Source: an uncultured Bacteroidales bacterium (GTDB lineage Bacteria > Bacteroidota > Bacteroidia > Bacteroidales > Muribaculaceae). Taken from it: 64,000 bases of DNA. Each line of letters starts with the position of its first letter. Position 1 is the stretch's first letter. The notes under the pieces are model-generated. The model worked only from the letters and a program-made list of their open reading frames with translations. It did not search any database and had not been told where the DNA came from. Where the stretch lies: assembly GCA_905210435.1 (NCBI GenBank), contig CAJLWO010000005.1:1-64000 (forward strand), given 5' to 3'. Positions 43,150 through 52,194 of the stretch are shown here, piece by piece. Both the position numbers and the translations under genes were made by a program.

Positions 43150-46100
43150 ATGCAGAAAGGTTTGCCTCTACCTCAGGGACTTTACAGTCCCGATTATGAG
43201 AAGGACGCCTGCGGAGTAGGTTTGCTTGTCAATATCCGCGGTGTCAAATCACATCAACTTGTTGAAAAAGGACTTCAGGTGCTTGAACACATGGTGCACC
43301 GCGGTGCCGAGGGCGCCGACCCCAAGACCGGCGACGGTGCGGGCATAATGGTACAGATTCCCCACGAATTCATCCTGCTTCAGGGCATTGCGGTGCCGGA
43401 GAAGGGCCGCTACGGATCGGGGCTGGTGTTCCTGCCGAAAGACAACGACGAGGCCCGACAGATGATTTTCGACATCATCGAGCGCGAGACTATCGCCATG
43501 GGGCTGTCGTTCCTGCCGCCGCGCGATGTGCCCGTCAACTCCGACCAGCTCGGTCGTGTGGCACGCGCCGCCGAGCCCGACATCAAACAGATTTTCATTG
43601 CCGACGAGTCCACCAACGAGCCTCTCGAACCGAAGCTATACATACTGCGCAAACGCATCGAGAAGAAAATCGAGCAGAGCAACGTGCCCGGCAAGGAGGC
43701 ATTCTATATCGTGTCTCTTTCGTCAAAGACAATAATATACAAGGGCATGCTTTCGTCGCTGCAGCTGCGCTACTATTTCCATGACCTGATGAATCCGCAC
43801 TTCACTACGGCCATGGCTCTGGTACACTCGCGCTTCTCGACCAACACGTTCCCCACATGGGCGCTGGCACAGCCGTTCCGTATGCTCGGACACAACGGTG
43901 AAATCAACACCATACGCGGCAACCGCCTGTGGATGAAGGCCCGCGAGTGCATGCTCCATCCCGAAGCGTTCGGCGACAACGACATGACGCCTATCATACA
44001 GCCGGGCATGAGCGACTCGGCATCGCTCGACAATGTGCTCGAATATTTCGTGATGGGAGGCATGACGCTCCCCCACGCACTCGCGATGCTCGTGCCGGAA
44101 AGTTTCAACGACAAGAACCCGATTTCGCCCGAACTGAAGGCGTTCTACGAATACCACTCCATCCTGATGGAGGCATGGGACGGCCCTGCCACCCTGCTGT
44201 TCAGCGACGGACGCTACGCCGGCGGCATGCTTGACCGCAACGGTCTGCGCCCCGCCCGTTATGTCATCACCAACAACGACACGATGGTCATAGCGTCGGA
44301 AATCGGCGTGCTGCCGTTCGATGCCGGCGAGGTGAAGAAGAAAGGACGTCTGCGTCCGGGCAAGATGCTCATGGTCGACATGGAGAACAACGAAGTGCTC
44401 TACGACGCACAGCTCAAAGAGATGCTTGCCGGCGAATTCCCCTACCGCGACTGGCTTGCCAAGAACCGCATCAAGCTCGACAAGATAATATCGGGCCGCA
44501 AGGTCAACAACGACACAGAAAACTTCCCCCGACTGCTGCGCGCATTCAACTACCACCGCGAGGAAATCGAGAAAATAATAACGCCGATGGTGGTCGACGC
44601 CAAGGAACCGGTCAACTCGATGGGCAACGACACTCCGCTCGCCGTGCTGTCGAACGAACCTCAACTGCTCTTCAACTACTTCCGCCAGCACTTCGCGCAG
44701 GTGACCAACCCGCCTATCGACCCGCTGCGCGAGGAGCTTGTGATGAGTCTCGACAGCTACATCGGCGCCATCAACATGAATCTGATGAATCCGGCTCCAG
44801 AGCTCTGCAAGATGGTGGAACTGAAGCGTCCCATCATCACCAACCAGGAGCTCGACATACTGTGCAACCTGCGCTACAAGGGTTTCAACACACACAAGCT
44901 GTCGATGACATTTGACATCAACGGCGGCAGCGACGCGCTTGAAAAAGCGATAGAACGTCTGTGCGAGGAAGCGGAAAAAGCCGTCGACGAAGGGTGCAAC
45001 TACATCGTGCTCTCCGACCGCGACACCAACGAGACGCATGCGCCCATACCATCGCTGCTCGCCACATCGGCCGTGCACCATCACCTCATCGACCGCAAGA
45101 AACGCGTGCAGACAGCGCTCGTGGTCGAGACTGCCGACGCCCGCGAAGTGATGCATTTCGCCCTCCTGTCGGGCTACGGAGCGAGCGCCGTCAACCCCTA
45201 TCTTGCCTTCGCCGTCATCGACAGCCTCGTCAAGAGCAAGGAGATACAGCTCGACTTCCACACCGCCGAGAAGAATTTCATCAAGGCCGTGGACAAAGGC
45301 CTGCTCAAAGTCATGTCGAAAATGGGTATCTCCACCCTCACCTCCTATAAAGGCGCACAGCTTTTCGAGGCAATCGGCATAGGCGAGGAAATCACACGCA
45401 AATATTTCGGCGAGACCATTTCCAAAATCGGCGGTATCGACATGGCCGACCTCCAGCGCGAAATCTTAGCCGACCATGCCGAAGCGTTCTCGGCCGACTA
45501 CGACACCGAGGCTCCCATACGCCACATGGGCCAGTACTCATTCCGCAAGGACGGCGAGCAGCACGCATGGAACCCCGAGACGATAGCCACACTGCAGATA
45601 GCTACGCGCCTCGGCAGCTACAAGAAATTCAAGGAATTCACATCGCTTGTCGACAACAAGCCCAATCCGATATTCATCCGCGACTTCCTCGACTTCAAGA
45701 AAGGCACGCCTATACCTGTCGACGAGGTTGAACCCATCGAGGACATCATGCGCCGCTTCGTGACGGGCGCCATGTCGTTCGGCTCGATTTCGCGTGAAGC
45801 CCACGAGGCTCTCGGCATCGCGATGAACGCCATCGGCGCACGCTCCAACACCGGTGAGGGTGGCGAGGACGCAGCCCGCTTCAAACCGCGCGAGGACGGC
45901 ACTTCGGCACGCTCGGCCATCAAGCAGGTGGCATCGGGACGTTTCGGCGTCACTACCGAATATCTCGTCAACGCCGATGAAATACAGATCAAGATAGCCC
46001 AGGGTGCCAAGCCGGGCGAAGGCGGACAGCTTCCCGGCTTCAAGGTCGACAAGATTATCGCCAAGACCCGCCACTCCATACCCGGCATCTCACTCATTTC

Positions 46101-47661
46101 TCCTCCTCCCCACCACGACATCTATTCAATCGAGGACCTCGCCCAGCTCATCTTCGACCTCAAGAACGTGAACCCCGACGCCCGCGTCAGCGTGAAGCTC
46201 GTGTCGGAGAGCGGCGTAGGCACAATCGCCGCCGGCGTGGCCAAGGCCAAGAGCGACCTCATCACCATCTCTGGCGCCGAAGGTGGCACGGGAGCCTCAC
46301 CCGCAAGCTCGATACGCTATGCCGGACTCCCCTCGGAAATCGGTCTGGCCGAAACGCAGCAGACACTCGTGCTCAACAATCTGCGCGGACAGGTGAAACT
46401 GCAGGTCGACGGCCAGCTCAAGACCGCCCGCGACGTCATCATCATGTCGATGCTCGGAGCCGAGGAATACGGCTTCGCCACCAGCGCCCTGATAGTGCTC
46501 GGCTGCGTGATGATGCGCAAATGCCACACCAACACGTGCCCCGTGGGCGTAGCGACGCAGAACGAAGAGCTGCGCCGCCGCTTCGTGGGACGTTCGGAGT
46601 ACGTAATCAACTTCTTCAAATTCCTCGCGCAGGAGATACGCGAGACACTCGCCGAACTCGGCTACCGTTCGCTCAACGAAATCATAGGCCGCAGCGACCT
46701 GCTCACCGTGAAAGCGGGATGCGTGACACCAAAGACCGCGCATATCGACCTCTCACGCATCATATACACCCCCGAGGAGTCGCACAAGAACGCCATCATC
46801 AATGTCACGTCGCAGGAACATGACATCGCCAGCGTGCTTGACCGCAAGATGATAAGCCGCGCCTATCCGGCCATCGAGAGCGGCATGCCTGTCGAACTCG
46901 ACTTCCCAATCACCAACACCGACCGTTCGGTCGGCGCGATGCTCTCGGGTGTCGTAGCCAAGAAATACGGCAACGACGGATTGCCCGACAACACAATCTC
47001 TGTGACATTCAAAGGTTCGGCCGGACAAAGCTTCGGCGCATTCCTCGCCCACGGCATCTCGTTCCGCCTCGAAGGTGACGCCAACGACTACGTAGGCAAA
47101 GGACTGTCGGGCGGTAAAATCGTCATCGTGCCCCCGGCCGGCTCGACATTCGCTCCCGAGGAGAACATCATCGCCGGCAACACGCTGCTCTACGGCGCCA
47201 CCTCGGGCGAGATATACATCAACGGCCGCGTGGGCGAACGCTTCTGCGTGCGCAATTCAGGTGCCATAGCCGTGGTGGAAGGCGTGGGCGACCACTGCTG
47301 CGAGTACATGACGGGCGGACGCACCGTAGTGCTCGGCTCGACGGGACGCAACTTCGCGGCCGGCATGAGCGGCGGCGTAGCCTATATATGGAATCCCGAC
47401 GGCGATTTCGACTACTACTGCAACATGGAGATGGTCGAACTCTCGCTCATCGAGGACATGAGCGACAACCGCGAGCTCTACCGCTTAATCTCCAACCACT
47501 ACAAGCACACCCACAGCCCGCTTGCCGGACGCATGCTCGACAACTGGAACGAATATGTGGGCCAGTTCATCAAGGTGATACCTATCGAATACAAGAAGGT
47601 GCTCCACGATGAAAAGATGGAGTCGTTGCAGCGCAAAATCGCAAGCCTCGAACGTGATTGA
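43150..47661 (+). CDS. gltB: Glutamate synthase large subunit GltB
   Basis: A 1503-residue GOGAT large subunit: it releases ammonia from glutamine and channels it to 2-oxoglutarate to make glutamate. The N-terminal amidotransferase begins at Cys21 after a short propeptide (EKDACGVGLL), which must be removed to expose the nucleophile. The central domain and the FMN-binding synthase domain follow (GAMSFGSISREAHEAL, SNTGEGGEDAARF, ISGAEGGTGASPASSIRYAGLP). The 3Fe-4S cluster cysteines are Cys1119, Cys1125 and Cys1130. The C-terminal beta-helix ends with SPLAGRMLDNWNEY. gltD follows after about 92 bases. Confidence 0.97.
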   Translation: MQKGLPLPQGLYSPDYEKDACGVGLLVNIRGVKSHQLVEKGLQVLEHMVHRGAEGADPKTGDGAGIMVQIPHEFILLQGIAVPEKGRYGSGLVFLPKDNDEARQMIFDIIERETIAMGLSFLPPRDVPVNSDQLGRVARAAEPDIKQIFIADESTNEPLEPKLYILRKRIEKKIEQSNVPGKEAFYIVSLSSKTIIYKGMLSSLQLRYYFHDLMNPHFTTAMALVHSRFSTNTFPTWALAQPFRMLGHNGEINTIRGNRLWMKARECMLHPEAFGDNDMTPIIQPGMSDSASLDNVLEYFVMGGMTLPHALAMLVPESFNDKNPISPELKAFYEYHSILMEAWDGPATLLFSDGRYAGGMLDRNGLRPARYVITNNDTMVIASEIGVLPFDAGEVKKKGRLRPGKMLMVDMENNEVLYDAQLKEMLAGEFPYRDWLAKNRIKLDKIISGRKVNNDTENFPRLLRAFNYHREEIEKIITPMVVDAKEPVNSMGNDTPLAVLSNEPQLLFNYFRQHFAQVTNPPIDPLREELVMSLDSYIGAINMNLMNPAPELCKMVELKRPIITNQELDILCNLRYKGFNTHKLSMTFDINGGSDALEKAIERLCEEAEKAVDEGCNYIVLSDRDTNETHAPIPSLLATSAVHHHLIDRKKRVQTALVVETADAREVMHFALLSGYGASAVNPYLAFAVIDSLVKSKEIQLDFHTAEKNFIKAVDKGLLKVMSKMGISTLTSYKGAQLFEAIGIGEEITRKYFGETISKIGGIDMADLQREILADHAEAFSADYDTEAPIRHMGQYSFRKDGEQHAWNPETIATLQIATRLGSYKKFKEFTSLVDNKPNPIFIRDFLDFKKGTPIPVDEVEPIEDIMRRFVTGAMSFGSISREAHEALGIAMNAIGARSNTGEGGEDAARFKPREDGTSARSAIKQVASGRFGVTTEYLVNADEIQIKIAQGAKPGEGGQLPGFKVDKIIAKTRHSIPGISLISPPPHHDIYSIEDLAQLIFDLKNVNPDARVSVKLVSESGVGTIAAGVAKAKSDLITISGAEGGTGASPASSIRYAGLPSEIGLAETQQTLVLNNLRGQVKLQVDGQLKTARDVIIMSMLGAEEYGFATSALIVLGCVMMRKCHTNTCPVGVATQNEELRRRFVGRSEYVINFFKFLAQEIRETLAELGYRSLNEIIGRSDLLTVKAGCVTPKTAHIDLSRIIYTPEESHKNAIINVTSQEHDIASVLDRKMISRAYPAIESGMPVELDFPITNTDRSVGAMLSGVVAKKYGNDGLPDNTISVTFKGSAGQSFGAFLAHGISFRLEGDANDYVGKGLSGGKIVIVPPAGSTFAPEENIIAGNTLLYGATSGEIYINGRVGERFCVRNSGAIAVVEGVGDHCCEYMTGGRTVVLGSTGRNFAAGMSGGVAYIWNPDGDFDYYCNMEMVELSLIEDMSDNRELYRLISNHYKHTHSPLAGRMLDNWNEYVGQFIKVIPIEYKKVLHDEKMESLQRKIASLERD

Positions 47662-47683
47662 CAATAAGTTTTCCTGTAGTTGC

Positions 47684-47704
47684 GGACGCACGGGCCGTGC
47701 GTCC
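47684..47704. repeat. REP-like hairpin GGACGCACG-GGC-CGTGCGTCC
   Basis: A 9-bp perfect stem with 3-base loop in the gltB-gltD gap. Closely related units occur at 51978-51998 and 52031-52051. Confidence 0.7.
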
Positions 47705-47753
47705 CTACTGCATGGAATTACCGGAATATTACCCTCATAAACGAAAAAACAAT

Positions 47754-49178
47754 ATGGGAAATCCTAAAGCATTTCTGACTATAAATAGAAAAGAGGCCGG
47801 CTACCGTCCTGTCGCCGACCGTATACGCGACTACGGCGAAGTGGAGCAGACTCTCAACCCTGAGGACCGCCGCCTGCAGGCATCGCGCTGCATGGAATGC
47901 GGCGTACCGTTCTGCCACTGGAGCTGTCCGCTCGGCAACAAACAGCCCGAATGGCAGGACCGCCTCTACAAAAACGACATCAAGGGAGCCTACGCGCTGC
48001 TGACCGCCACCGACGACTTCCCCGAATTCACGGGACGCGTATGTCCGGCGCTGTGCGAGAAAGGGTGCGTGCTCAACAAACAGCATGAGCCTGTCACCAT
48101 CCGCGAGAACGAATGCGCCATCGTGGAGCGCGCGTTTCTCGAGGGATTCGTCACGCCCCAAATCCCCGCCAAGCGCACCGGCAAACGTGTGGCCGTGATA
48201 GGTTCGGGTCCTGCCGGACTCGCCTGCGCCAACCGCCTCAACCGCAAGGGACACTCGGTGACAGTGTTCGAGAAAAGCGAGGCTGCCGGCGGACTGCTCC
48301 GCTTCGGCATACCCGATTTCAAGCTCAACAAGAGTGTCATCGACCGCCGCATCGCCCTGCTCGAACAGGAGGGCATCGAATTCCGCTACAACGTGGAAGT
48401 AGGCAAGGATATACCTGCCGCCGACATACTGCGTGACTATGACGCCGTATGCGTAGCGATAGGCTCGGGAGTGCCCCGCGACCTCAATGTCGAGGGACGC
48501 GACCTCAAAGGCGTGCATTTCGCACTTGAACTGCTCCAGCAGCAGAACCGCGTCAACGCCGGTGCCGACATTCCCGCCGGCGAACGTATCACCGCCAAAG
48601 GGAAACATGTGCTTGTGATCGGCGGCGGCGACACGGGAAGCGACTGCGTGGGCACCTCGCACCGTCAGGGGTGCAAGTCGGTGACTCAGATTGAAATCAT
48701 GCCGAAGCCGCCGGTAGGAGAAAATCCCGCAACCCCGTGGCCTTACTGGCCCGTGATATTGAAAACGTCGTCATCGCACGAAGAGGGATGCGAGCGCCGC
48801 TGGCTTCTCGACACCCGCGCAATCCGCGGCCGCGACGGCAAAGTGACCGAGGTGGAGGTAGAGGAAGTGGCATGGGAAAAAGATCCCGCAACGGGTCGCA
48901 TGAACCTCGTGCACACCGGCAAGACCGAAGTCATCAAGGCCGACCTCGTGCTTCTCGCGATGGGATTCACCAACCCCGTGGAGGAGGGATTGCTCGAACA
49001 GCTCGGCGTGGAGAAAGACGCCCGCAAGAATATCAAGGTCGATGCATCGCACAAGAGTAGCGTCGACAAGGTATTCGCCGCCGGCGACGCCTCGACTGGC
49101 GCATCGCTCGTGGTACGCTGCATAGCATCGGGGCGCGACACCGCCGCCGCCATCGACAAAATGCTGTCGGGGAAATAA
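47754..49178 (+). CDS. gltD: Glutamate synthase small subunit GltD
   Basis: A 474-residue NAD(P)H-dependent flavoprotein that supplies electrons to GltB. The ATG at 47754 (MGNPKAFLTINRKEAGYRP) is chosen; the frame runs 32 codons further upstream through the REP-like hairpin. The N-terminal 4Fe-4S-type cysteines lie in CMECGVPFCHWSCPLGN and CPALCEKGC, the FAD-binding motif is VAVIGSGPAGLACANRL and the NAD(P)H-binding motif is VLVIGGGDTGSDCVG, ending in the flavin motif VFAAGDASTGASLV. Co-transcribed with gltB. Confidence 0.96.
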   Translation: MGNPKAFLTINRKEAGYRPVADRIRDYGEVEQTLNPEDRRLQASRCMECGVPFCHWSCPLGNKQPEWQDRLYKNDIKGAYALLTATDDFPEFTGRVCPALCEKGCVLNKQHEPVTIRENECAIVERAFLEGFVTPQIPAKRTGKRVAVIGSGPAGLACANRLNRKGHSVTVFEKSEAAGGLLRFGIPDFKLNKSVIDRRIALLEQEGIEFRYNVEVGKDIPAADILRDYDAVCVAIGSGVPRDLNVEGRDLKGVHFALELLQQQNRVNAGADIPAGERITAKGKHVLVIGGGDTGSDCVGTSHRQGCKSVTQIEIMPKPPVGENPATPWPYWPVILKTSSSHEEGCERRWLLDTRAIRGRDGKVTEVEVEEVAWEKDPATGRMNLVHTGKTEVIKADLVLLAMGFTNPVEEGLLEQLGVEKDARKNIKVDASHKSSVDKVFAAGDASTGASLVVRCIASGRDTAAAIDKMLSGK

Positions 49179-49298
49179 CATACGATTTAACATTGAATGG
49201 AGCGGGGGCGTCCCCAATGCGGTTTACTTAGCATCTAAGCGTCCTGCGGACGTCACCACTTAAACTATAAAATCCCACAAAACGGCGTAATATTTGAG

Positions 49299-49325
49299 TG
49301 CTGAGACGAAAAAAACGTCTCAGCA
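49299..49325 (+). terminator. Rho-independent terminator after gltD
   Basis: TGCTGAGACG (49299-49308), a seven-A loop and CGTCTCAGCA (49316-49325), then TTTGATTTTTAGG. The region between gltD and this hairpin holds small GC-rich hairpins (CGTCC/GGACG at 49240-49252) and a GTTTACTTA as in the REP pair near 21.8 kb. Confidence 0.8.
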
Positions 49326-49374
49326 TTTGATTTTTAGGCAGATAATTTTGGCATGTCAAAAATTTATTGTAATT

Positions 49375-49400
49375 ATATATTACGTTTTAGCGTAATATAT
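49375..49400. repeat. AT-rich 10-bp inverted repeat just before the transposase
   Basis: ATATATTACG (49375-49384), a 6-base loop and CGTAATATAT (49391-49400) lie directly in front of the transposase start; a related CGTAATAT word occurs at about 49285. It may belong to the left end of the insertion sequence. Confidence 0.5.
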
Positions 49401-49407
49401 AAAGAAT

Positions 49408-50906
49408 ATGACACCTCCCGACTGGGCAGTAAAATTCCGTCGCCCCGGAACCGAACTTCGCCGTGTAAACGAAGCGCTCTACAAGCTGTATGAGTGCAGT
49501 AGCGTGTATGACAAGGAGAAGAAACGGGCCCGCAAGATAACGGGCAAGTATCTTGGTTCGATAACCGAGGCCGGAGGCTTCAAAGAGTCGCGCAAAAGGA
49601 TAATGGAGCGCGAGATTGAAGAACTGAAGGACGGACAGCCCGCAAAGCCGGAAGAGCCTCGGCTTGGAGAAGTCAAGGAGTACGGGCTGTCGGAGTACCT
49701 GCTTAAGGAGCAGAAGTTGTGTATGGACAAGCTTAAGGCAGTCTTTCCTCATGACTGGTCGCGTATTGTTTCACTGGCTTATTGCCGTCTGCGTTTCCAG
49801 TCTCCGATGAGGCGTGTGGCCGGGGATTTTGCCGACAGCTTTCTATCACGCAAGATTGGAGAGAGAGGACTGTCAGCAAATGCCTTATCCGGATTTCTAC
49901 ATGATTTGGGCGCACGGCGCGACAAGATTACGGAGTTTATGCGCAGCTATATCGATCCCGATGACAATATAATTTTTGACGGAACCGATCAACTGTCGGC
50001 CTCGCGCTGTATGGACTTTCCGCAGCTGACAAAGACAAATAAAGGCGCGTTCGATACGGCGGTCAACATAATGTGGATATTCAACTGTGCCAAGCATCTG
50101 CCTGTATATTACAGACTTCTGCCGGGCAGCATCAAGGATGTAAGTGCATTCAAGGTCTGTGTCGAAGATTCCGGGATGCGCAGCGGAGTGGCAATCATTG
50201 ACAAGGGCTTTCAGTCAGTATCCAATATCGAGAAACTTGATGAGCTTGGCATAAAGTTCATAATGTCGCTCAAGCGCTCCACAAAAGGACTGGATTACAG
50301 CGTTTTTGCATCACGTACAAATGAAGTGCGGATGGAGCGTTCCTCTATCACAAGCGGCCGATATGGTGGAGACGGTTTAAGATTGAAGGACATGAGGTGT
50401 TCCTGTATCTTGATGAGACACATCGCAGCAACGAGTCGGAGGACTATATGCGGCGTGTTTTCAATCCTGACATTGAGAGGTACACTATGGAAAATTATAA
50501 AGCCAAGGCATTACAGTTCGGCACATTGGCCCTGATGTCGACATCCGGAAAGGATGCAGAGCATGTCTATCTTGACTATAAGACCAGGGGGGATGTCGAA
50601 CAGGCCATAGATGCCTTCAAAAATATAATTGAGGACGACCATTCATACATGCAGGACGAGAAGTCACTCGAAGCATGGACATTCATCTGCATGCTTGCGC
50701 TACAGTGGTATTATGATTTGAGTGTCCGACTAAAACGTGCAGGCCTCTGCAATAAGTTTGCGCCTATGGATATGGTTCGCAGTCTGAGCAGAGTGAGGGC
50801 TGTAAGAGTTGACAAAAAGTGGATGCCGGCAGAGGTGATGAAGAAAGACCGACAGCTTGTCGAAGCCGCCGGCCTTGATATTACGCCTAATAAAGGGATT
50901 TTATAG
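49408..50906 (+). pseudogene. IS4-superfamily (IS1634-like) transposase with a frameshift
   Basis: Two overlapping frames together encode one DDE transposase of about 500 residues. The first frame runs from 49408 to about 50370 and contains the first catalytic aspartate segment NIIFDGTDQLSAS and VAIIDKGFQSVSN. Homology then continues in the -1 frame (from about 50370, WWRRFKIEGHEVFLYLDET) to the stop at 50904-50906 and holds YKTRGDVEQAIDAFK, the Y-x2-R-x3-E-x6-K signature with the catalytic Glu. No slippery heptamer is seen at the change, so it is more likely an inactivating indel than programmed frameshifting. The right end abuts the stop of a lipoprotein gene; precise ends of the element were not found. 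Confidence 0.75.
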
Positions 50907-50907
50907 T

Positions 50908-51336
50908 TTAAAGGAAATCTTCCATGCTCATGCCGGTGCCGTCGGTAATTTTCTTTGCCAGTTTCAGCAATTTTTCTCCGTTAGCTGCGCCAAGCTCTTC
51001 ATCATCGGCCTTTTCAACAATATCCATGGCTTCTTCCATATATTTATATTTGCTCTCGATTTTTTCAGATTTTTCCTGAATCTTTTTGAGTTTGTCCATA
51101 TCGCCACTATTTAAAGCTTCCTTGGCTTCTTTAGCTACGGGGAGAGCCTCGTCGAATGCCGCATCGGCATAATCAAGAAGTGTACCGTAATCAGCTTCGG
51201 TGAGTTGGTCGCCGTTGTTGTATTTTTCGATGATTTTGCCTACGCTTTCGTTGCTGGGACCGCCGCTGCAGGAGGTGAGCATGGTCATTGATACGATTAC
51301 TGCGAGTGCGAAGAGTGTTGAAAATAACTTTTTCAT
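50908..51336 (-). CDS. Small helical lipoprotein of unknown function (copy 1)
   Basis: A 142-residue lipoprotein: the signal sequence ends LTSC (about Cys23), and the mature part is almost entirely charged helix, rich in Lys and Glu (KIQEKSEKIESKYKYMEEAMDIVEKADDEE). It shares a segment with the next gene (IIEKYNNGDQLTEADYGTLLDYAD versus IIAKFNQGPAINNIDYADALEYAE), so the two are distant tandem paralogues. No known function. Its stop codon lies 2 bases from the end of the transposase frame, in convergent orientation. Confidence 0.7.
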   Translation of the reverse strand: MKKLFSTLFALAVIVSMTMLTSCSGGPSNESVGKIIEKYNNGDQLTEADYGTLLDYADAAFDEALPVAKEAKEALNSGDMDKLKKIQEKSEKIESKYKYMEEAMDIVEKADDEELGAANGEKLLKLAKKITDGTGMSMEDFL

Positions 51337-51412
51337 TGTTTGTAATTTTAATTGGTTTATAAATAGGTTATTATAGTTTGTAAGGTATAATCATAAATGA
51401 AATGAAGGTGGG

Positions 51413-51931
51413 TCATTTCTTGCCGATTTGGTCGTAGCTGAGCACAAGGGCCTCGAAGCGCGCGCGGTTATCGTCGTTCATCGGCACAAGTCCGCCTTCG
51501 GTCTTGTCGAGAGCGGCAGCCTGATAGAGTATCTGTATCAATTCGGCATTGTAGGGATATTCCTTTTCCACGTCCTTGATAGCGCTCTCGGCGGCATCGT
51601 GCTTCGATTTGTCGTCGGATGTCAGCGCAGCTACGTTGTCGGCTGTCAAAGATAGGTAAATTTCCGCATATTCCAAAGCATCAGCGTAATCAATATTGTT
51701 GATTGCCGGTCCCTGATTGAATTTTGCTATTATTCTTTCAGCCTTTGTGTTGTCAGGCACGGGCATTTCGGGTTCGGCAATTCCCTCGTCAGGAGTCGAT
51801 ATGGAGTCGGCGGCCTCGGTCTGTTCCGATTTTCCGGCGTCATCGGTTTTGCCCGATTTTTTATTGATAAGGTCACAGCTCGTAAAAATAGCCGGCAGCA
51901 CTACTGCAATGGCAAGTAATATCTTTTTCAT
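51413..51931 (-). CDS. Small helical lipoprotein of unknown function (copy 2)
   Basis: A 172-residue lipoprotein; the ATG at 51931 begins a signal peptide ending FTSC, and an upstream extension of the frame through a REP-like hairpin is rejected. A low-complexity acidic linker (residues 20-60) leads to a helical domain related to that of the following gene. Function unknown; probably periplasmic, membrane-anchored. It is transcribed ahead of the copy-1 gene, with a 76-base gap. Confidence 0.7.
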   Translation of the reverse strand: MKKILLAIAVVLPAIFTSCDLINKKSGKTDDAGKSEQTEAADSISTPDEGIAEPEMPVPDNTKAERIIAKFNQGPAINNIDYADALEYAEIYLSLTADNVAALTSDDKSKHDAAESAIKDVEKEYPYNAELIQILYQAAALDKTEGGLVPMNDDNRARFEALVLSYDQIGKK

Positions 51932-51972
51932 AAGCATGATTTTATTTTGCAGGGGGATCGCAATACTCCCGG

Positions 51973-52056
51973 TGTAGGGACGCACGGTCGGTGCGTCCGT
52001 CAACCAGGAGTTGATTATCAGTCTATTACCGGACGCACGAACCGTGCGTCCCTACA
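51973..52056. repeat. inverted pair of REP-like units around GGACGCACG
   Basis: Unit A (hairpin 51978-51998, GGACGCAC/GTGCGTCC) and unit B (52031-52051, GGACGCACG/CGTGCGTCC) are themselves bounded by TGTAGGGACGCACGG (51973-51987) and its exact complement (52042-52056), making a composite inverted repeat. The same core is found at 47684-47704. It lies upstream of the lipoprotein genes and downstream of the acyl-CoA dehydrogenase gene. Confidence 0.75.
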
Positions 52057-52194
52057 TTGCTGACCGAAATTCAGCAGTTTTGCAGCTCCCTCGCGAATCA
52101 AATGAATTCTGAGTTTGCTTTAATAAAAAACAATGTCGGGAAAATGTTCATGATTTTCCCGACATTATGTATTATAAAACCATTCGGCGATGGT

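Noticed and set aside
43723..45261. 512-codon frame antisense to gltB
   Set aside because: Shadow of a well-conserved gene; no homology pattern and no promoter.
50350..50380. Programmed -1 frameshift in the transposase
   Set aside because: No A-rich or other slippery heptamer is present at the frame change.
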